A stretch of DNA of 64,000 nucleotides from Pedobacter helvus (lineage in GTDB: Bacteria > Bacteroidota > Bacteroidia > Sphingobacteriales > Sphingobacteriaceae). The DNA lies in contig NZ_SRMP01000004.1 in assembly GCF_005925325.1 (NCBI RefSeq), positions 496,001 to 560,000 of the forward strand, written 5' to 3'. Below are positions 54,918-64,000 of the stretch, in pieces. Numbering within the stretch: the stretch's first letter is position 1; each line of letters opens with the position of its first letter. The notes beneath the pieces were generated by a model. It was not told where the DNA came from. It searched no databases and saw only the letters and a list, made by a program, of their open reading frames with translations. Both the position numbers and the translations under genes were made by a program.

Positions 54918-55655
54918 ATGGACAACAAGACAGCAAATACCATCAGAAATATGCACCAGGGAATCGATCCCGCCAGTAGTGCACCCAATATAGATAACGG
55001 CGAACGCGCCATTTCCATCCTTGCCGGTGGCTACCTGATCTACAAATCATTGAGAAACCTTGCGGACCACCCACTGCTCGCCCTACAAGGCGCGGCCGCA
55101 GGTGGCGTATTGCTGTATAGGGGGACTACAGGCGTATGCCCGCTTTACAAGAAACTGGAGATCGACACCACCGATCCCCAGGCTATCCATATCAATGAAC
55201 AGATTACCGTAAATGTAGCTAGAGATAAAGTCTATGGATTTTGGCGGGAACTTTCTAACCTCCCCAAGTTCATGTCCCACCTTAAACAGGTAACGGAGAT
55301 CAGTGAGACCAAATCACATTGGATCGCCAATACTCCAGGCAACGTGATTGATCTGGAATGGTATGCAGAGATCACCCACGAAGAAAACGGCCGTTACATT
55401 GGTTGGCAGTCCACCGAGAATTCGACCATTCAGAATGCAGGCAAGATTACGTTCTCCGATGCACTGAACCAGATAGATACCGAAATCCACGTGGAGATCA
55501 GTTACTTCCCACCCGCGGGCAGTGTAGGGAGAGGACTGACCTCCCTGTTCAACGGAATTTTTGAAAAGATGATCCGGGCCGACATCCAGCAGTTTAAAGA
55601 ATATGTGGAACACCTGGACTTTCGTACCTACATCGGACTGCCCACTTCCGAGTAG
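54918..55655 (+). CDS. SRPBCC-family protein with N-terminal DUF2892-like membrane region
   Basis: A 245-residue protein. Residues of about 25-75 form a DUF2892-like membrane segment (NGERAISILAGGYLIYKSLR, LLALQGAAAGGVLLYRGTTG, CPLYKKL). Residues 90-235 form a START/SRPBCC helix-grip domain (QITVNVARDKVYGFWRELSN, LPKFMSHLKQVTEI, FFP-like SYFPPAGSVGRG, EKMIRADIQQFKEYVEHL). Such proteins bind hydrophobic ligands or act in stress responses; function here unknown. Stands alone on the plus strand. Confidence 0.85.
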   Translation: MDNKTANTIRNMHQGIDPASSAPNIDNGERAISILAGGYLIYKSLRNLADHPLLALQGAAAGGVLLYRGTTGVCPLYKKLEIDTTDPQAIHINEQITVNVARDKVYGFWRELSNLPKFMSHLKQVTEISETKSHWIANTPGNVIDLEWYAEITHEENGRYIGWQSTENSTIQNAGKITFSDALNQIDTEIHVEISYFPPAGSVGRGLTSLFNGIFEKMIRADIQQFKEYVEHLDFRTYIGLPTSE

Positions 55656-55914
55656 CATCCACAATAGCATCCGCCTGTGCCAGAAGTTATCACGGCAGCG
55701 AAACATTCTTGGCAATGGCCTCATTGGCGAACGACTGTATCCTCTGGTTACCCTCGTTCGCCATTGGAAAGAAACATCTTCAAATACGCCCACCTCAGTA
55801 TCGGAAGTCCGCTGCGATCGCCCCATCTCACGGTGCCCAGCGATCGGATAGGACACGTACAACAGGAAATTCATAGGATCAGACTTGAATACATGGAAAA
55901 ACTGCCGAAAGCCT

Positions 55915-55922
55915 TATATTTG
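55915..55922 (+). promoter_or_regulatory. Candidate -7 element for the small gene at 55928
   Basis: TATATTTG fits TAnnTTTG and ends 5 bases before the ATG, implying a near-leaderless transcript. No -33 element at the expected distance is evident. The preceding gap 55656-55914 shows only weak frames and no identified gene. Confidence 0.35.
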
Positions 55923-55927
55923 CACCG

Positions 55928-56161
55928 ATGAGTTTACCTTTGCGAATTACCGTTGACAACAAAGATTATACCTATACCATTCTGACCAAGGGCATTGGCA
56001 AGGACACTTCGGAGATCAAGATCGAAATCGAAGGTGAAGAGCTTACCCTTGCTCGCAGCGTTACTGGAGAATGGGACGTGATGGAACGGGCCATTAACGA
56101 TGACCAACAACTATTGACGGCCATCACGCGGAACATTGTCCTCCGTTACCGCTTGAAATAG
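55928..56161 (+). CDS. Small conserved hypothetical protein
   Basis: A 77-residue soluble protein with a beta-rich, charged N-terminus (LRITVDNKDYTYTILTKGIG, SEIKIEIEGEELTLARSVTG) and a helical end (DDQQLLTAITRNIVLRYRLK). The pattern looks like a small conserved Bacteroidota family, but I cannot name it. A frame to its left overlaps it by ATGA but looks non-coding. Confidence 0.6.
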   Translation: MSLPLRITVDNKDYTYTILTKGIGKDTSEIKIEIEGEELTLARSVTGEWDVMERAINDDQQLLTAITRNIVLRYRLK

Positions 56162-56483
56162 CTGCGAAATATACAGGTTTCATGGTTCTTCCTAGGGATC
56201 TGCGAAAGCCAGTTAGCCGTATTCCGCAATTGCCACTGAAAACGATACCCCATCGAACGCACCTGAGATACCGTCATCAAACTGCACCTGCGCAATAGTT
56301 CTCGCTCCAGGTTTCAGGCCATCGTCATGGATACCTCTCCCCTGAACTGACTGTTAACTACTTCAACGATGTGAAAAAACAAGCTTTTAAAAATAAATAA
56401 TAATACACGGATCATGCAGATCAACGCCAATCACCAGGTGAAGAAAGAATGGAAAACTTGGGATGAATCCGGCGGTGATCAGG
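56162..56483. other. Gap with possible decayed coding sequence
   Basis: A 322-bp gap between the small plus-strand gene and the convergent kinase gene. A short plus-strand tail around 56340-56397 (SPELTVNYFNDVKKQAFKNK) looks protein-like but has no start or context. No terminator was recognised. Confidence 0.3.
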
Positions 56484-58271
56484 CTAACGTCCTTTTCTTA
56501 AGACCGTATGGAACCTCAATACGAATGTAGTTCCCTCACCCACTTCCGATGAGCCGGAAAAAGAGATTTGATTATTGGCTGCAAAATCCCTGACCAGGTG
56601 AAGTCCAAGGCCAATACCCTTTTCCATACTGGTTCCGTAGGTGGAAACCTGTTCTGTTTCACCGCAGAAAATGCTCCTTAATTTTTCAGGCGAGATCCCA
56701 ATTCCATTGTCTTCAACTAGCAGGTCAACATGCTCCAAGGAAACCAGATAAGAAATTTTTACCATCCCCCCTTCGGGTGTGAACTTGATGGCATTAGAAA
56801 CCAGGTTTTGGATCATGATCCTCACCTGATCAGCATCACCCAATACCCCTGGCAAATTGACCGGAGCATGAACCAACTTGATCTTCTTATAGCTGGCCGC
56901 TATCATCGCCACTTGCACTACCTTTTCCACCTTTGCACAAAGATCAAACGCTACGGGACTGAACGAGATGCCACCCATCTGGTTGGCAGACCAGAGCAAT
57001 AAACTATTTAACATACCCGAGGCTGTATCCAGCTGCGCCGATAGTTTTTCGGACAACACGATCAGCTCGCCCTGATCAAGATCTCCAGATTTGAAAAGCG
57101 CCAAAGTACGCTCTATAGAAGCAAAGGGACTTCGAAGATCGTGTCCAATGATAGAGAACAACCTGTTATGATCTCTATTGATCATGTTCAAAGTTTCATT
57201 TTGGGATTCGACAACCTTGCTATGCAGTAATGTAGCCTCCTTCTCCGCCCTGAGCATCCTATTATTGATAATGGTACGACGAAGTCTACGGTAAATCAGC
57301 ACGGCCAGGATAGCGAATAGCAATAGGCCGACCAGTGCAAAGGCGATGAGCAGTTTTTCCATCCTGCGTTCCTGATTGACCAGTTGGATATGGTTCTGCA
57401 AATTTTCATTTTCAAAAGATTTTGCCCTCAGACGCATTCCGTTCAAATCTCTTTCCCTGTCTGCATTGAACAGGCTATCGGTATAAGTCTTGAAGACGAG
57501 TAACCTGTCATAGGCCTTATGCGCATCTCCCATTCCCCAATAGGCTTTATGTGAAAGTTCGAGAGCCCTGGATGCATCCCATTTCGCCTTCGAGGCCAAT
57601 GCCAGGCGATAGGCACGACCGGCATAAGCTGCGGCCTTTGCAAAGTCGCCGCGTTCTAGACAAAGTTGCGCCATCCCGGTAGATGCGAAACTGTTTTCCC
57701 AATCACTTTGGTAACCCCTATCCTCCAACACGTGCCTGAATTCAATTTCGGCCGCACCCAGATTCCCCAATCTTAGATAGGTATCTCCCAAATGGTTCCT
57801 ACCCATAGCGACCAAATTCTTCAAGCCTTGCGCCCTACTGACCTCCAGCGATTTTTTCAGGGAGATCACCGTACTGTCAAGCTGCTTCATATCTGAATGG
57901 GCGAGTCCAATGTTAAGCAGATTGGCAGCCACCCGAGCTTTGTTGCCTATATTGGTGTTGAGCCTCAGGGCACGCCTGAAAAAATTCAAGGCAACCTGGG
58001 CATCTCCCTGCGCCAGTTCCACCAGACCAATCATATTACCTGCATCAGCCATCATGACCTTATCATCCGCCCGAGAGGCCGATTCATAAACCGCCAAGGC
58101 CGCCTTCATCGCCTCAGGATAGTTGCCCTGGTTATAGTTCTCCTTTGCAACCACCAATATCCTCCGCTGCGAAGCAGTATCGACTGTTTGCCCCCGTGCG
58201 ATAATTTCCAGACAGGGATAGCCTGCGAACAGCAGAAAAAAGATGATAAATCTTAATAAGGGACAGTACAT
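56484..58271 (-). CDS. TPR-containing sensor histidine kinase, orphan
   Basis: A 595-residue kinase: signal segment (LLRFIIFFLLFAGYPCLEII), TPR units from about 40-270 (AQGDAQVALNFFRRALRLNT, NHLGDTYLRLGNLGAAEIEF), a membrane helix (LLIAFALVGLLLFAILAVLI), a HisKA domain with phospho-His in LFSIIGHDLRSPFASI, and HATPase with NLVSNAIKFTPEGG, DNGIGI and GIGLGLHLVRDF. Unlike the 52628 kinase it is the HisKA type, and no response regulator is adjacent. It is divergent from the lipoprotein gene at 58439. Confidence 0.9.
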   Translation of the reverse strand: MYCPLLRFIIFFLLFAGYPCLEIIARGQTVDTASQRRILVVAKENYNQGNYPEAMKAALAVYESASRADDKVMMADAGNMIGLVELAQGDAQVALNFFRRALRLNTNIGNKARVAANLLNIGLAHSDMKQLDSTVISLKKSLEVSRAQGLKNLVAMGRNHLGDTYLRLGNLGAAEIEFRHVLEDRGYQSDWENSFASTGMAQLCLERGDFAKAAAYAGRAYRLALASKAKWDASRALELSHKAYWGMGDAHKAYDRLLVFKTYTDSLFNADRERDLNGMRLRAKSFENENLQNHIQLVNQERRMEKLLIAFALVGLLLFAILAVLIYRRLRRTIINNRMLRAEKEATLLHSKVVESQNETLNMINRDHNRLFSIIGHDLRSPFASIERTLALFKSGDLDQGELIVLSEKLSAQLDTASGMLNSLLLWSANQMGGISFSPVAFDLCAKVEKVVQVAMIAASYKKIKLVHAPVNLPGVLGDADQVRIMIQNLVSNAIKFTPEGGMVKISYLVSLEHVDLLVEDNGIGISPEKLRSIFCGETEQVSTYGTSMEKGIGLGLHLVRDFAANNQISFSGSSEVGEGTTFVLRFHTVLRKGR

Positions 58272-58438
58272 CAGTGCAATTTAATCATTTTGTAATTAAC
58301 AAACCACACCACCATTATTTATGTTTGATGCCAAGACAAGCCCATAACCTATAGCGACGCTAAACAAAAACTCCCCATCCTTGTTTTAGCTACCAGTTCA
58401 AAAAGACAATGATACGCTAGTAAGAAAACAAAGAACTT

Positions 58439-59341
58439 ATGACGAAAACACCCTATCTTATTTTTCAGCTATTCCTGATCCTTACACTTAACGCCTGCAA
58501 CAACCCTGACGAAAAAACCCAAGATAGCCAGATCTGGATGGTCGTCCAGCCACAGGTTGAGCTCAACAGGACCACTACCGCCAAAGTCTTCTTCAGGGCC
58601 AGGCCCGATACCGGAAGCATCAAGGTGATCCAACTGGAAAATGAGGCCGATTATGCCCTAGATGGCCGCCAGATCGAAAACGGATTGAAATCAGACGGAA
58701 AAAACTATTATTACGCTATCGAGTTTACCGCAGGCAAATTGGGTAACACCGCCCTTCCCCTCATCGAGGCGAGCATAGCCGGAGAGACCTATAGGAGCAC
58801 TAAAGTTCCCATCCAGGTTGTGGACAAACAAACCGTAGACCCAAGTGCCGTAAGGTTGGTCCTGACTGCCGATCAGTCCAGCTACCAGCAAAGCGATACC
58901 ATCAGCTTCACGCTGGACGAATATTCCAAATTTGCGGAAATGGCAAGGTTTACGCCTGCGGACATGGTCAAAAAGGGAGCGCCCGAAGCGCTATTTGCCG
59001 TCATCGACGAGGGCAACGTAGACTATAAGGTAGGGATCGTAGGTTTCAAGGCCTACATCGATGCCCATTTCAACGTCGCCAGTTTTGACTGGAATGTCAA
59101 CCATATCGATCAAAAAATGGCCAGTCTGGACAACAGCAGCTACATCCAGACCCAGCTCTTCCGGATGAAGGCCATCGCCAAGAAAAAGGGCAAATTTAAG
59201 ATCGACAGGAGCAGATTCGAATATAAGGTCTACCCCCATTCCGAAGCCTTCAGGGAGGAAATCCTCAGCTCCGAAGACCTGCTCCGGAAGAGAAACAGAT
59301 GGACCGTACAGTCCAACAGCTTGGAAATACACGTCAGATAA
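58439..59341 (+). CDS. Hypothetical lipoprotein
   Basis: A 300-residue lipoprotein (FLILTLNAC, Cys20). After the lipobox comes an Ig-like or beta-sandwich region (MVVQPQVELNRTTTAKVFFR, FTAGKLGNTALPLIEASIAG) and a second domain (LVLTADQSSYQQSDTISFTL, IVGFKAYIDAHFNVASFDWN, KGKFKIDRSRFEYKVYPHSE). No known family was identified. It stands alone; the adjacent 270-bp gap (59342-59611) shows no gene. Confidence 0.65.
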   Translation: MTKTPYLIFQLFLILTLNACNNPDEKTQDSQIWMVVQPQVELNRTTTAKVFFRARPDTGSIKVIQLENEADYALDGRQIENGLKSDGKNYYYAIEFTAGKLGNTALPLIEASIAGETYRSTKVPIQVVDKQTVDPSAVRLVLTADQSSYQQSDTISFTLDEYSKFAEMARFTPADMVKKGAPEALFAVIDEGNVDYKVGIVGFKAYIDAHFNVASFDWNVNHIDQKMASLDNSSYIQTQLFRMKAIAKKKGKFKIDRSRFEYKVYPHSEAFREEILSSEDLLRKRNRWTVQSNSLEIHVR

Positions 59342-59611
59342 AGCCTATCATGTCAAGCTGATTCCTGTAAAATTCAGCATAGCTTGAAACCAACTTAAAC
59401 CATTAGCACAATCCATACTTCCTACACCATCAAAAAGCTAATGACTATTTCTTAAATATCGGTAAAACAAAAAATCCGGCAACCAGTAAACTTACATGTA
59501 AATTTTTTATTATTTGAAATATTTAATATTGGTTTCCCATAGTTAAATTTTGCTACATTTTAGAAAACTGAAGTGAGATTCTGGAATGCTGAAGTTGAAC
59601 TTATACATTTA

Positions 59612-62008
59612 TCATTGACTTAAATTTAAATATTCCAACTTTGGGTTTTTAAAAGATTTCATAACGGTATCCCTGGGATCCAACATATTTTTGACATTAC
59701 GTTCCAACTCACTAATGCTTCGCCCCGACAGCACCCAGTTCATTGGTACCTGTTCAGATCGAAAAGGTGCATCAATAGGTATACCTCCCAGACTCCGTAC
59801 CATTTCCTTTAGTTCAGCCCTTGAAGTGCGGGTGCGTCCGGAACGCGTATTATAGCTTGCGTAAAGGATTTCAGAAAGTTCATTGAACCAGCTGATCTCC
59901 TGCTCTCGACTTTGATCGTCTGCAGCAAACAGGAGCGTGATCACTACAGGAACCACCTCCCTGCTCAACAAACCATCTCTATTGATCTCCTTCAACAATT
60001 CCAGCATACTTGATGAACCCGTATTCTCTACATAACCACCGTCAACAAAATGTCTCAGCCCCTTGCCCTGCTTCACTGCGGCCGCAGGAGAAAATAGCGG
60101 AAACCTAGAACTGAAGTTCAATGCCGTGGCATAGCTCATCCTGCCTACCCGGGTACCAAACAGGTCGCGTTCAGTTCCGAAACGCAGCGAATCCATACGA
60201 TGGTTAACTAACATGCATTGCAATCCGGTTTCCACTTCTGTTGTATTGATGATCAAGGTCGGACTAGCCATTTCACTTCTACCCACAAAATCCGCTTGAT
60301 AGCTATTCGAGTCTCTACCAAAAGTTTGTTGATATGCATATTCCCATGTCTTTTCAAGCGCCACCGCTCGATCAAATCGTTGAATAGGTACCGGGATAAA
60401 TAGATTAATAAACTCACCGAATAGCATCTTACCGATCAACGCCGAGAGTGAATCATTGGTAAAAAAAGTTTTGGCATTATCCACTGCCTGCTTTCCCACG
60501 GGCATACCTTCCCGGAATGCAACAGCGTTATAGTAACCTAGCCCCACGGCACCACCAGATACACCAGACATCCCGTAGACCGAGCTGCGAAAGTCAATGT
60601 TATGTTCACTTTCCGATAAAACCTGCTCCATACTGTTCAGAAAGATCCCGGTATAGGCTCCAGTCCTTAGCGCCCCACCTTCAGCGCAGATGAAAAGCAC
60701 AGGGTACTTCCCGCCTACGTGCTTTCCGCGAAGCTGGTATTTCTCCTTGTATTGAGCGAACCACTTTTCAAAATTCTCTTTCACCGGAATACGTTCACCT
60801 ACCCTCTCATCAGATACCCGTGCCGGATGATCCCGGTTAAAATAAGACGAGGACAAAAACAAAATCAAAAACAGCAATCTCATGGAAACAAAACGCCATT
60901 TCCTCAGTACTGCTTTGTCCACATACAAAAGTCCGATATAGATTCCCGTGTAACAGGCAAAAGCGAGACAGATCAGTCCCGGGGCACCAAAATTTCTAAA
61001 GAAAAAACCGTCAGCAGGCAATACAGCAATTACGATCACTACAGTAACAGACCAGGTCAACAGTCGTCTCACCTGCGAATGGAAGACCTTGTAAAAACTG
61101 CTCGGCACATGGTACACCCATTTATAGACATAACCCGTCTGCGTTGAAATATGCCCCTCATTTAACAAACTGAATTCCGAAGGCACCATCCTACCCTTGG
61201 TGAAAACATTTTCATCCTGAGGAAGACCAGAAAGTCCGTTAGCTGCTTCTCGGAGCAGGTGAGATACCAAGCTTTCATACGCCGCCCTATGCATTTTTTT
61301 CAGCCCCGAGGCCTTGGGAAAAGTAAAAGTAAAATCATTGTAAATCCCGTAAAGTTTATTGAGCCAAGACTGTTCAGTAGCTGGCAGTGAACGCTTCCCC
61401 AACAATGTTCTTTGGGGACGGCCGGGTCCATAGTCGCCGATTTTCACGAAATAGAGATAGAGCACGGCTGAAAAAAGTAAGATCAAGATCAGCAATGCCA
61501 TTCCGATATAAAAGCCCCGCTCAATCCAGGAAATGTAAGTGGCCAAAAACAAAAGCCTAACCATTTCGAAAAGGACCACCAAAAATGGAAAGATCAGAAA
61601 GAATGCCGCCAGCATCCTTTGCACAGCCTTGCGCCATCTCACCCGCTGCTCGCTCAAGTTCAGACCAGAATTGTCAGAAACCGCAATAGCATAGCGTACC
61701 CCCAATTCGGAGGCATAGGCCCAACAGCAGATACTGAATAAGAGAAAGAAAAACTGTTGAAAATAGCCATCAATCATTTTCTCGATCACCAACAGGAAAG
61801 CGTCCCTGCCCTGGGGAACTACCAGTAGACAGAGTCCAAATAGCAATGAAGGGATGATCACAAAACCAATACTCAGGCAAATGGAAACCAGGTCAGACAC
61901 TAGTGTCCTAAATGGAATGCTCCTGTAAGAGAGACGGATATGGATCAAGAAGTCTTCCAGCGTAGCCACTAAAGCCAGCCTAACCGATAGAAAGTAAGAT
62001 TTCATCAT
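59612..62008 (-). CDS. Membrane-anchored patatin-like phospholipase
   Basis: A 798-residue protein. Roughly the first 420 residues contain several membrane helices (SICLSIGFVIIPSLLFGLCL, FFLIFPFLVVLFEMVRLLFL, MALLILILLFSAVLYLYFV). The C-terminal part is a patatin domain: oxyanion loop FICAEGGALRTGAY, nucleophile Ser484 in GMSGVSGG, and the catalytic Asp656 in VDGGYVENTG. The Ser-Asp dyad is intact, so lipid acyl hydrolase activity is expected at the inner membrane. The substrate is unknown. The gene is 142 bp after the neighbouring FN3 gene on the same strand. Confidence 0.88.
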   Translation of the reverse strand: MMKSYFLSVRLALVATLEDFLIHIRLSYRSIPFRTLVSDLVSICLSIGFVIIPSLLFGLCLLVVPQGRDAFLLVIEKMIDGYFQQFFFLLFSICCWAYASELGVRYAIAVSDNSGLNLSEQRVRWRKAVQRMLAAFFLIFPFLVVLFEMVRLLFLATYISWIERGFYIGMALLILILLFSAVLYLYFVKIGDYGPGRPQRTLLGKRSLPATEQSWLNKLYGIYNDFTFTFPKASGLKKMHRAAYESLVSHLLREAANGLSGLPQDENVFTKGRMVPSEFSLLNEGHISTQTGYVYKWVYHVPSSFYKVFHSQVRRLLTWSVTVVIVIAVLPADGFFFRNFGAPGLICLAFACYTGIYIGLLYVDKAVLRKWRFVSMRLLFLILFLSSSYFNRDHPARVSDERVGERIPVKENFEKWFAQYKEKYQLRGKHVGGKYPVLFICAEGGALRTGAYTGIFLNSMEQVLSESEHNIDFRSSVYGMSGVSGGAVGLGYYNAVAFREGMPVGKQAVDNAKTFFTNDSLSALIGKMLFGEFINLFIPVPIQRFDRAVALEKTWEYAYQQTFGRDSNSYQADFVGRSEMASPTLIINTTEVETGLQCMLVNHRMDSLRFGTERDLFGTRVGRMSYATALNFSSRFPLFSPAAAVKQGKGLRHFVDGGYVENTGSSSMLELLKEINRDGLLSREVVPVVITLLFAADDQSREQEISWFNELSEILYASYNTRSGRTRTSRAELKEMVRSLGGIPIDAPFRSEQVPMNWVLSGRSISELERNVKNMLDPRDTVMKSFKNPKLEYLNLSQ

Positions 62009-62150
62009 AAGAGCATGATTAGTTCTAGATATAAGTTATATAACCCTCATCGGAGGCATAAAAATCATATAGCCGATGACCGGAAAACTTCCGACCATCG
62101 ACATATGCCAATATTTAATCAACTCAAACAGAAATTGTTAAATTGGTAAT

Positions 62151-64000
62151 TTAGATCACTAATGGATAAAGCTCTTCCACAACAATGCCGGTAATGATGA
62201 TCCTGTAGGAAGGAACCATACTCTCCAAAATGAGGTTGATATCGTTATCTAACGTATTAACCGCTACCTGTGCGCTGCCGAAGCCCGAACCATCATATTC
62301 ATGTGCGGTTGGCTTTAGATTGGTGAAAGCTCCACCATTCGCATTCACCCCTCTCAAAAGCCCTAACCTAAGATTTCCAGCTCCCTTGGAGACAGGCCAA
62401 GTAATCGTTTTAGCACCATTGACAGTTTCTGCTTTAACACTTCCCGAACTACCCTCTTCCCATTCAATTGGAACGGCACAAATCCAAATATTGTATTCTT
62501 TGGTTGTGTCCAGGCCGGAAATATTAAATGCATTTTTAGGTAACCAGTCAATCATAAACGCACCACTTCTCCTTGTTTCCACCGGAAAGAGACTCAAGAA
62601 TTTAGAGGCTACTCCCTCGTGAAGATGTCCGGCTCGATAAAGGTCATTAGTCCATTCATTCAATTGTACCGGCCAATCAGACGCTGGCAAAAGAAATCTC
62701 CATCCGGATGCCACGCCGTTGATGGTTTTGAGGTCACCTTGAAACTGCTCCTGTGTACCCGGCACCGTTTTTAAAGGAATGACAATATCATTCCAATACT
62801 CACCTGCGTGTGCAGTCTCCCCTGCTAATTCCGCTGTACCTCCATGTACAAAATTCAACCTCACTCTTTTGGTAAGTAATGCATCACTGTCAGTATTATT
62901 GGTAATACTAGCCGTTGCGGTCTCCATGGGATCGTTACTATCCTTATCCAATATGGTACCAAGGCCGCTATCATAAGTTACACTTATCGATTTATTCTTG
63001 TCGAGGTATCCGCTCAAAGTGATAGCTAAAGTCATTGCACCCGTATCATAGAGCGCGACATCTTGAATAGGTTGCGAATAAATCATGCCATCCTGGACAA
63101 TGATAAATGCAGATTCATTTCCAGCCACATTCCTAACCGGCTTACTGGTTTTCACATAAATAACGTCTCCCACAAAATTGGATTTCCCTGAAGTGATCTT
63201 AGGACTTCCAGCGCCAGATGAGTCCGTAGTCGTAATCACCGCTACAGAAAGCGCCGAATATTGATTAACGCCTTTTGCCGAGACTATTTTATAAAAATAT
63301 TCGGTATTAGGCAATAGGTTGTCGTCGGTATAACTGCGCACAGATTTCGAGATATCCTCTAATTTTGTAAAAGCTCCATTTAGCGATAAGCCTCGGAATA
63401 TTACAAAACGATCTATTTCTCCTTCTTTCTCTACAGGATATTGCCAATCAAGAGTTATGGTTGTTGCAGATTTTGCCGAGTCAATGAAATCGGTAGGAGT
63501 TGTCAACACTTTTAAGGTCGAGGCACCGTAGGTCACCGTCATATCACTTTGCTTATCGCCATCCTGAACCTGTATCCTGAAGAAGTAATTCGTGTTCTCG
63601 TTAAGGTTTGAAGCGGTGAATTCTGCATTAGGAATGACAGAATTATTGATCAACGTAAATCCGCTATCGGCACTTGTACTCATGAAAACTTTCGTTTTAT
63701 GGGTACTTCCTGTGTTATAATCCGTCCATGTCAATTTAATGGCGGTAGAACTGATAGATTGAATCCTAATGTCATCCAAAGGCTTCATTTTCTCTGTGCC
63801 TGTGTTGGTGGTTTTTACCATAATTGGACATTCACCTACCATCAAGTCTATGTATCGTTTACCATCAGCGGATTTCACGATCATGTTAGTTGTAACTCCC
63901 TTTTTATCCTGGCGAATATCCGCACCTTCAAACACGACTACCTCTACCGATGTCTCACTGTTGTCGACATAAATTCGGACCTGACTTTTATAACCTCTTG
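62151..64000 (-). CDS. Fibronectin type III-containing surface protein, 5' end beyond window
   Basis: The frame stays open from its stop at 62151 to the right edge, so the protein is truncated; a GTG at 63935 is merely the first in-frame start-like codon. The visible 616 codons include two FN3 domains (IQSISSTAIKLTWTDYNTGS; SATTITLDWQYPVEKEGEID with NTEYFYKIVSAKG). A third beta-rich region follows (SKPVRNVAGNESAFIIVQDG) and a C-terminal domain with RAGHLHEGVASKFLSLFPVE and PSYRIIITGIVVEELYPLV. No T9SS sorting domain is seen at its end. It is probably an exported surface or matrix protein; function unknown. Confidence 0.8.
   Translation of the reverse strand, partial: RGYKSQVRIYVDNSETSVEVVVFEGADIRQDKKGVTTNMIVKSADGKRYIDLMVGECPIMVKTTNTGTEKMKPLDDIRIQSISSTAIKLTWTDYNTGSTHKTKVFMSTSADSGFTLINNSVIPNAEFTASNLNENTNYFFRIQVQDGDKQSDMTVTYGASTLKVLTTPTDFIDSAKSATTITLDWQYPVEKEGEIDRFVIFRGLSLNGAFTKLEDISKSVRSYTDDNLLPNTEYFYKIVSAKGVNQYSALSVAVITTTDSSGAGSPKITSGKSNFVGDVIYVKTSKPVRNVAGNESAFIIVQDGMIYSQPIQDVALYDTGAMTLAITLSGYLDKNKSISVTYDSGLGTILDKDSNDPMETATASITNNTDSDALLTKRVRLNFVHGGTAELAGETAHAGEYWNDIVIPLKTVPGTQEQFQGDLKTINGVASGWRFLLPASDWPVQLNEWTNDLYRAGHLHEGVASKFLSLFPVETRRSGAFMIDWLPKNAFNISGLDTTKEYNIWICAVPIEWEEGSSGSVKAETVNGAKTITWPVSKGAGNLRLGLLRGVNANGGAFTNLKPTAHEYDGSGFGSAQVAVNTLDNDINLILESMVPSYRIIITGIVVEELYPLVI

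Noticed and set aside
54686..55018. Minus-strand frame of 110 codons with a hydrophobic N-terminus
   Set aside because: It overlaps the start of the well-supported SRPBCC gene on the other strand, and its C-terminal half has no protein-like pattern; the hydrophobic run is probably a by-product of the opposite coding strand.
55677..55931. Plus-strand frame overlapping the small gene at 55928 by ATGA
   Set aside because: Composition is unlike a real protein (Trp/His/Arg/Ser-rich), several frames are open here, and a -7 element immediately before 55928 suggests a separate start. The overlap is taken as chance.

Overview
The window looks like a chromosomal segment of a Sphingobacteriaceae-type Bacteroidota, probably Pedobacter or a close relative (inference). 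Supporting signs are two SusC-type loci, an HTCS-like kinase and regulator, an ECF sigma/FecR pair, type IX secretion cargo with a PorP/SprF partner, PRTRC genes, and TAnnTTTG-type -7 boxes. No rRNA, tRNA or CRISPR array was recognised.

Region 1 (1-17307) is a polysaccharide utilisation locus. It holds a SusC cut by the left edge, a GH43 lipoprotein, a split HTCS (sensor kinase plus AraC-type regulator), a GH105 unsaturated-uronyl hydrolase, a GH5-like hydrolase, an FAD oxidoreductase, a double DUF1080 protein, two exported Gfo/Idh/MocA proteins and an ApbE flavin transferase. Pectin-type arabinan or rhamnogalacturonan fragments are the likely substrate. Five copies of a 25-bp site (GAGACA...TGAAC) lie in front of five transcription units here. 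Each is oriented toward its gene, and each is followed 22 nt later by an eight-base box ending in TTTG. This is the strongest non-coding signal in the window. The last Gfo/Idh protein carries a DxxTGAT motif of the kind modified by ApbE, whose gene is immediately upstream.

Region 2 (17886-29529, all minus strand) is a second Sus-type operon: ECF sigma, FecR, STN-containing SusC, SusD-like, DUF5689, IPT/NHL, NAGPA-type phosphodiester glycosidase and a TIM-barrel isomerase. Control by sigma/anti-sigma signalling is inferred from gene order.

Region 3 (29530-39838) begins with decayed genes: an ArsR-type regulator with its palindrome intact, a large serine recombinase, and two related protein tails. 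An AT-rich defence-like island follows: a Septu-like ATPase/HNH pair, a TIGR04141/DUF6119 protein, a DUF4365 nuclease-like protein with a long helical tail, and a small membrane protein.

Region 4 (39946-44142) is a more GC-rich mobile-element remnant: PRTRC proteins F (apparently frameshifted), C and E, an SSB, a PUR-RadC fusion lacking the JAB domain, and a zinc-ribbon protein. It includes a perfect 56-bp tandem duplication and a 21-bp operator-like palindrome.

Region 5 (44406-54457) is a surface-protein module: PorP/SprF, a 2048-residue MBG/YDG-repeat protein with a type B T9SS sorting domain, and a LuxR-type response regulator with its TPR histidine kinase. Matching palindromes lie upstream of the giant gene and of the regulator gene, which suggests a circuit. 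Region 6 (54918-64000) holds an SRPBCC protein, a small conserved protein, an orphan TPR kinase, a lipoprotein, a membrane-anchored patatin and an FN3 protein cut by the right edge.
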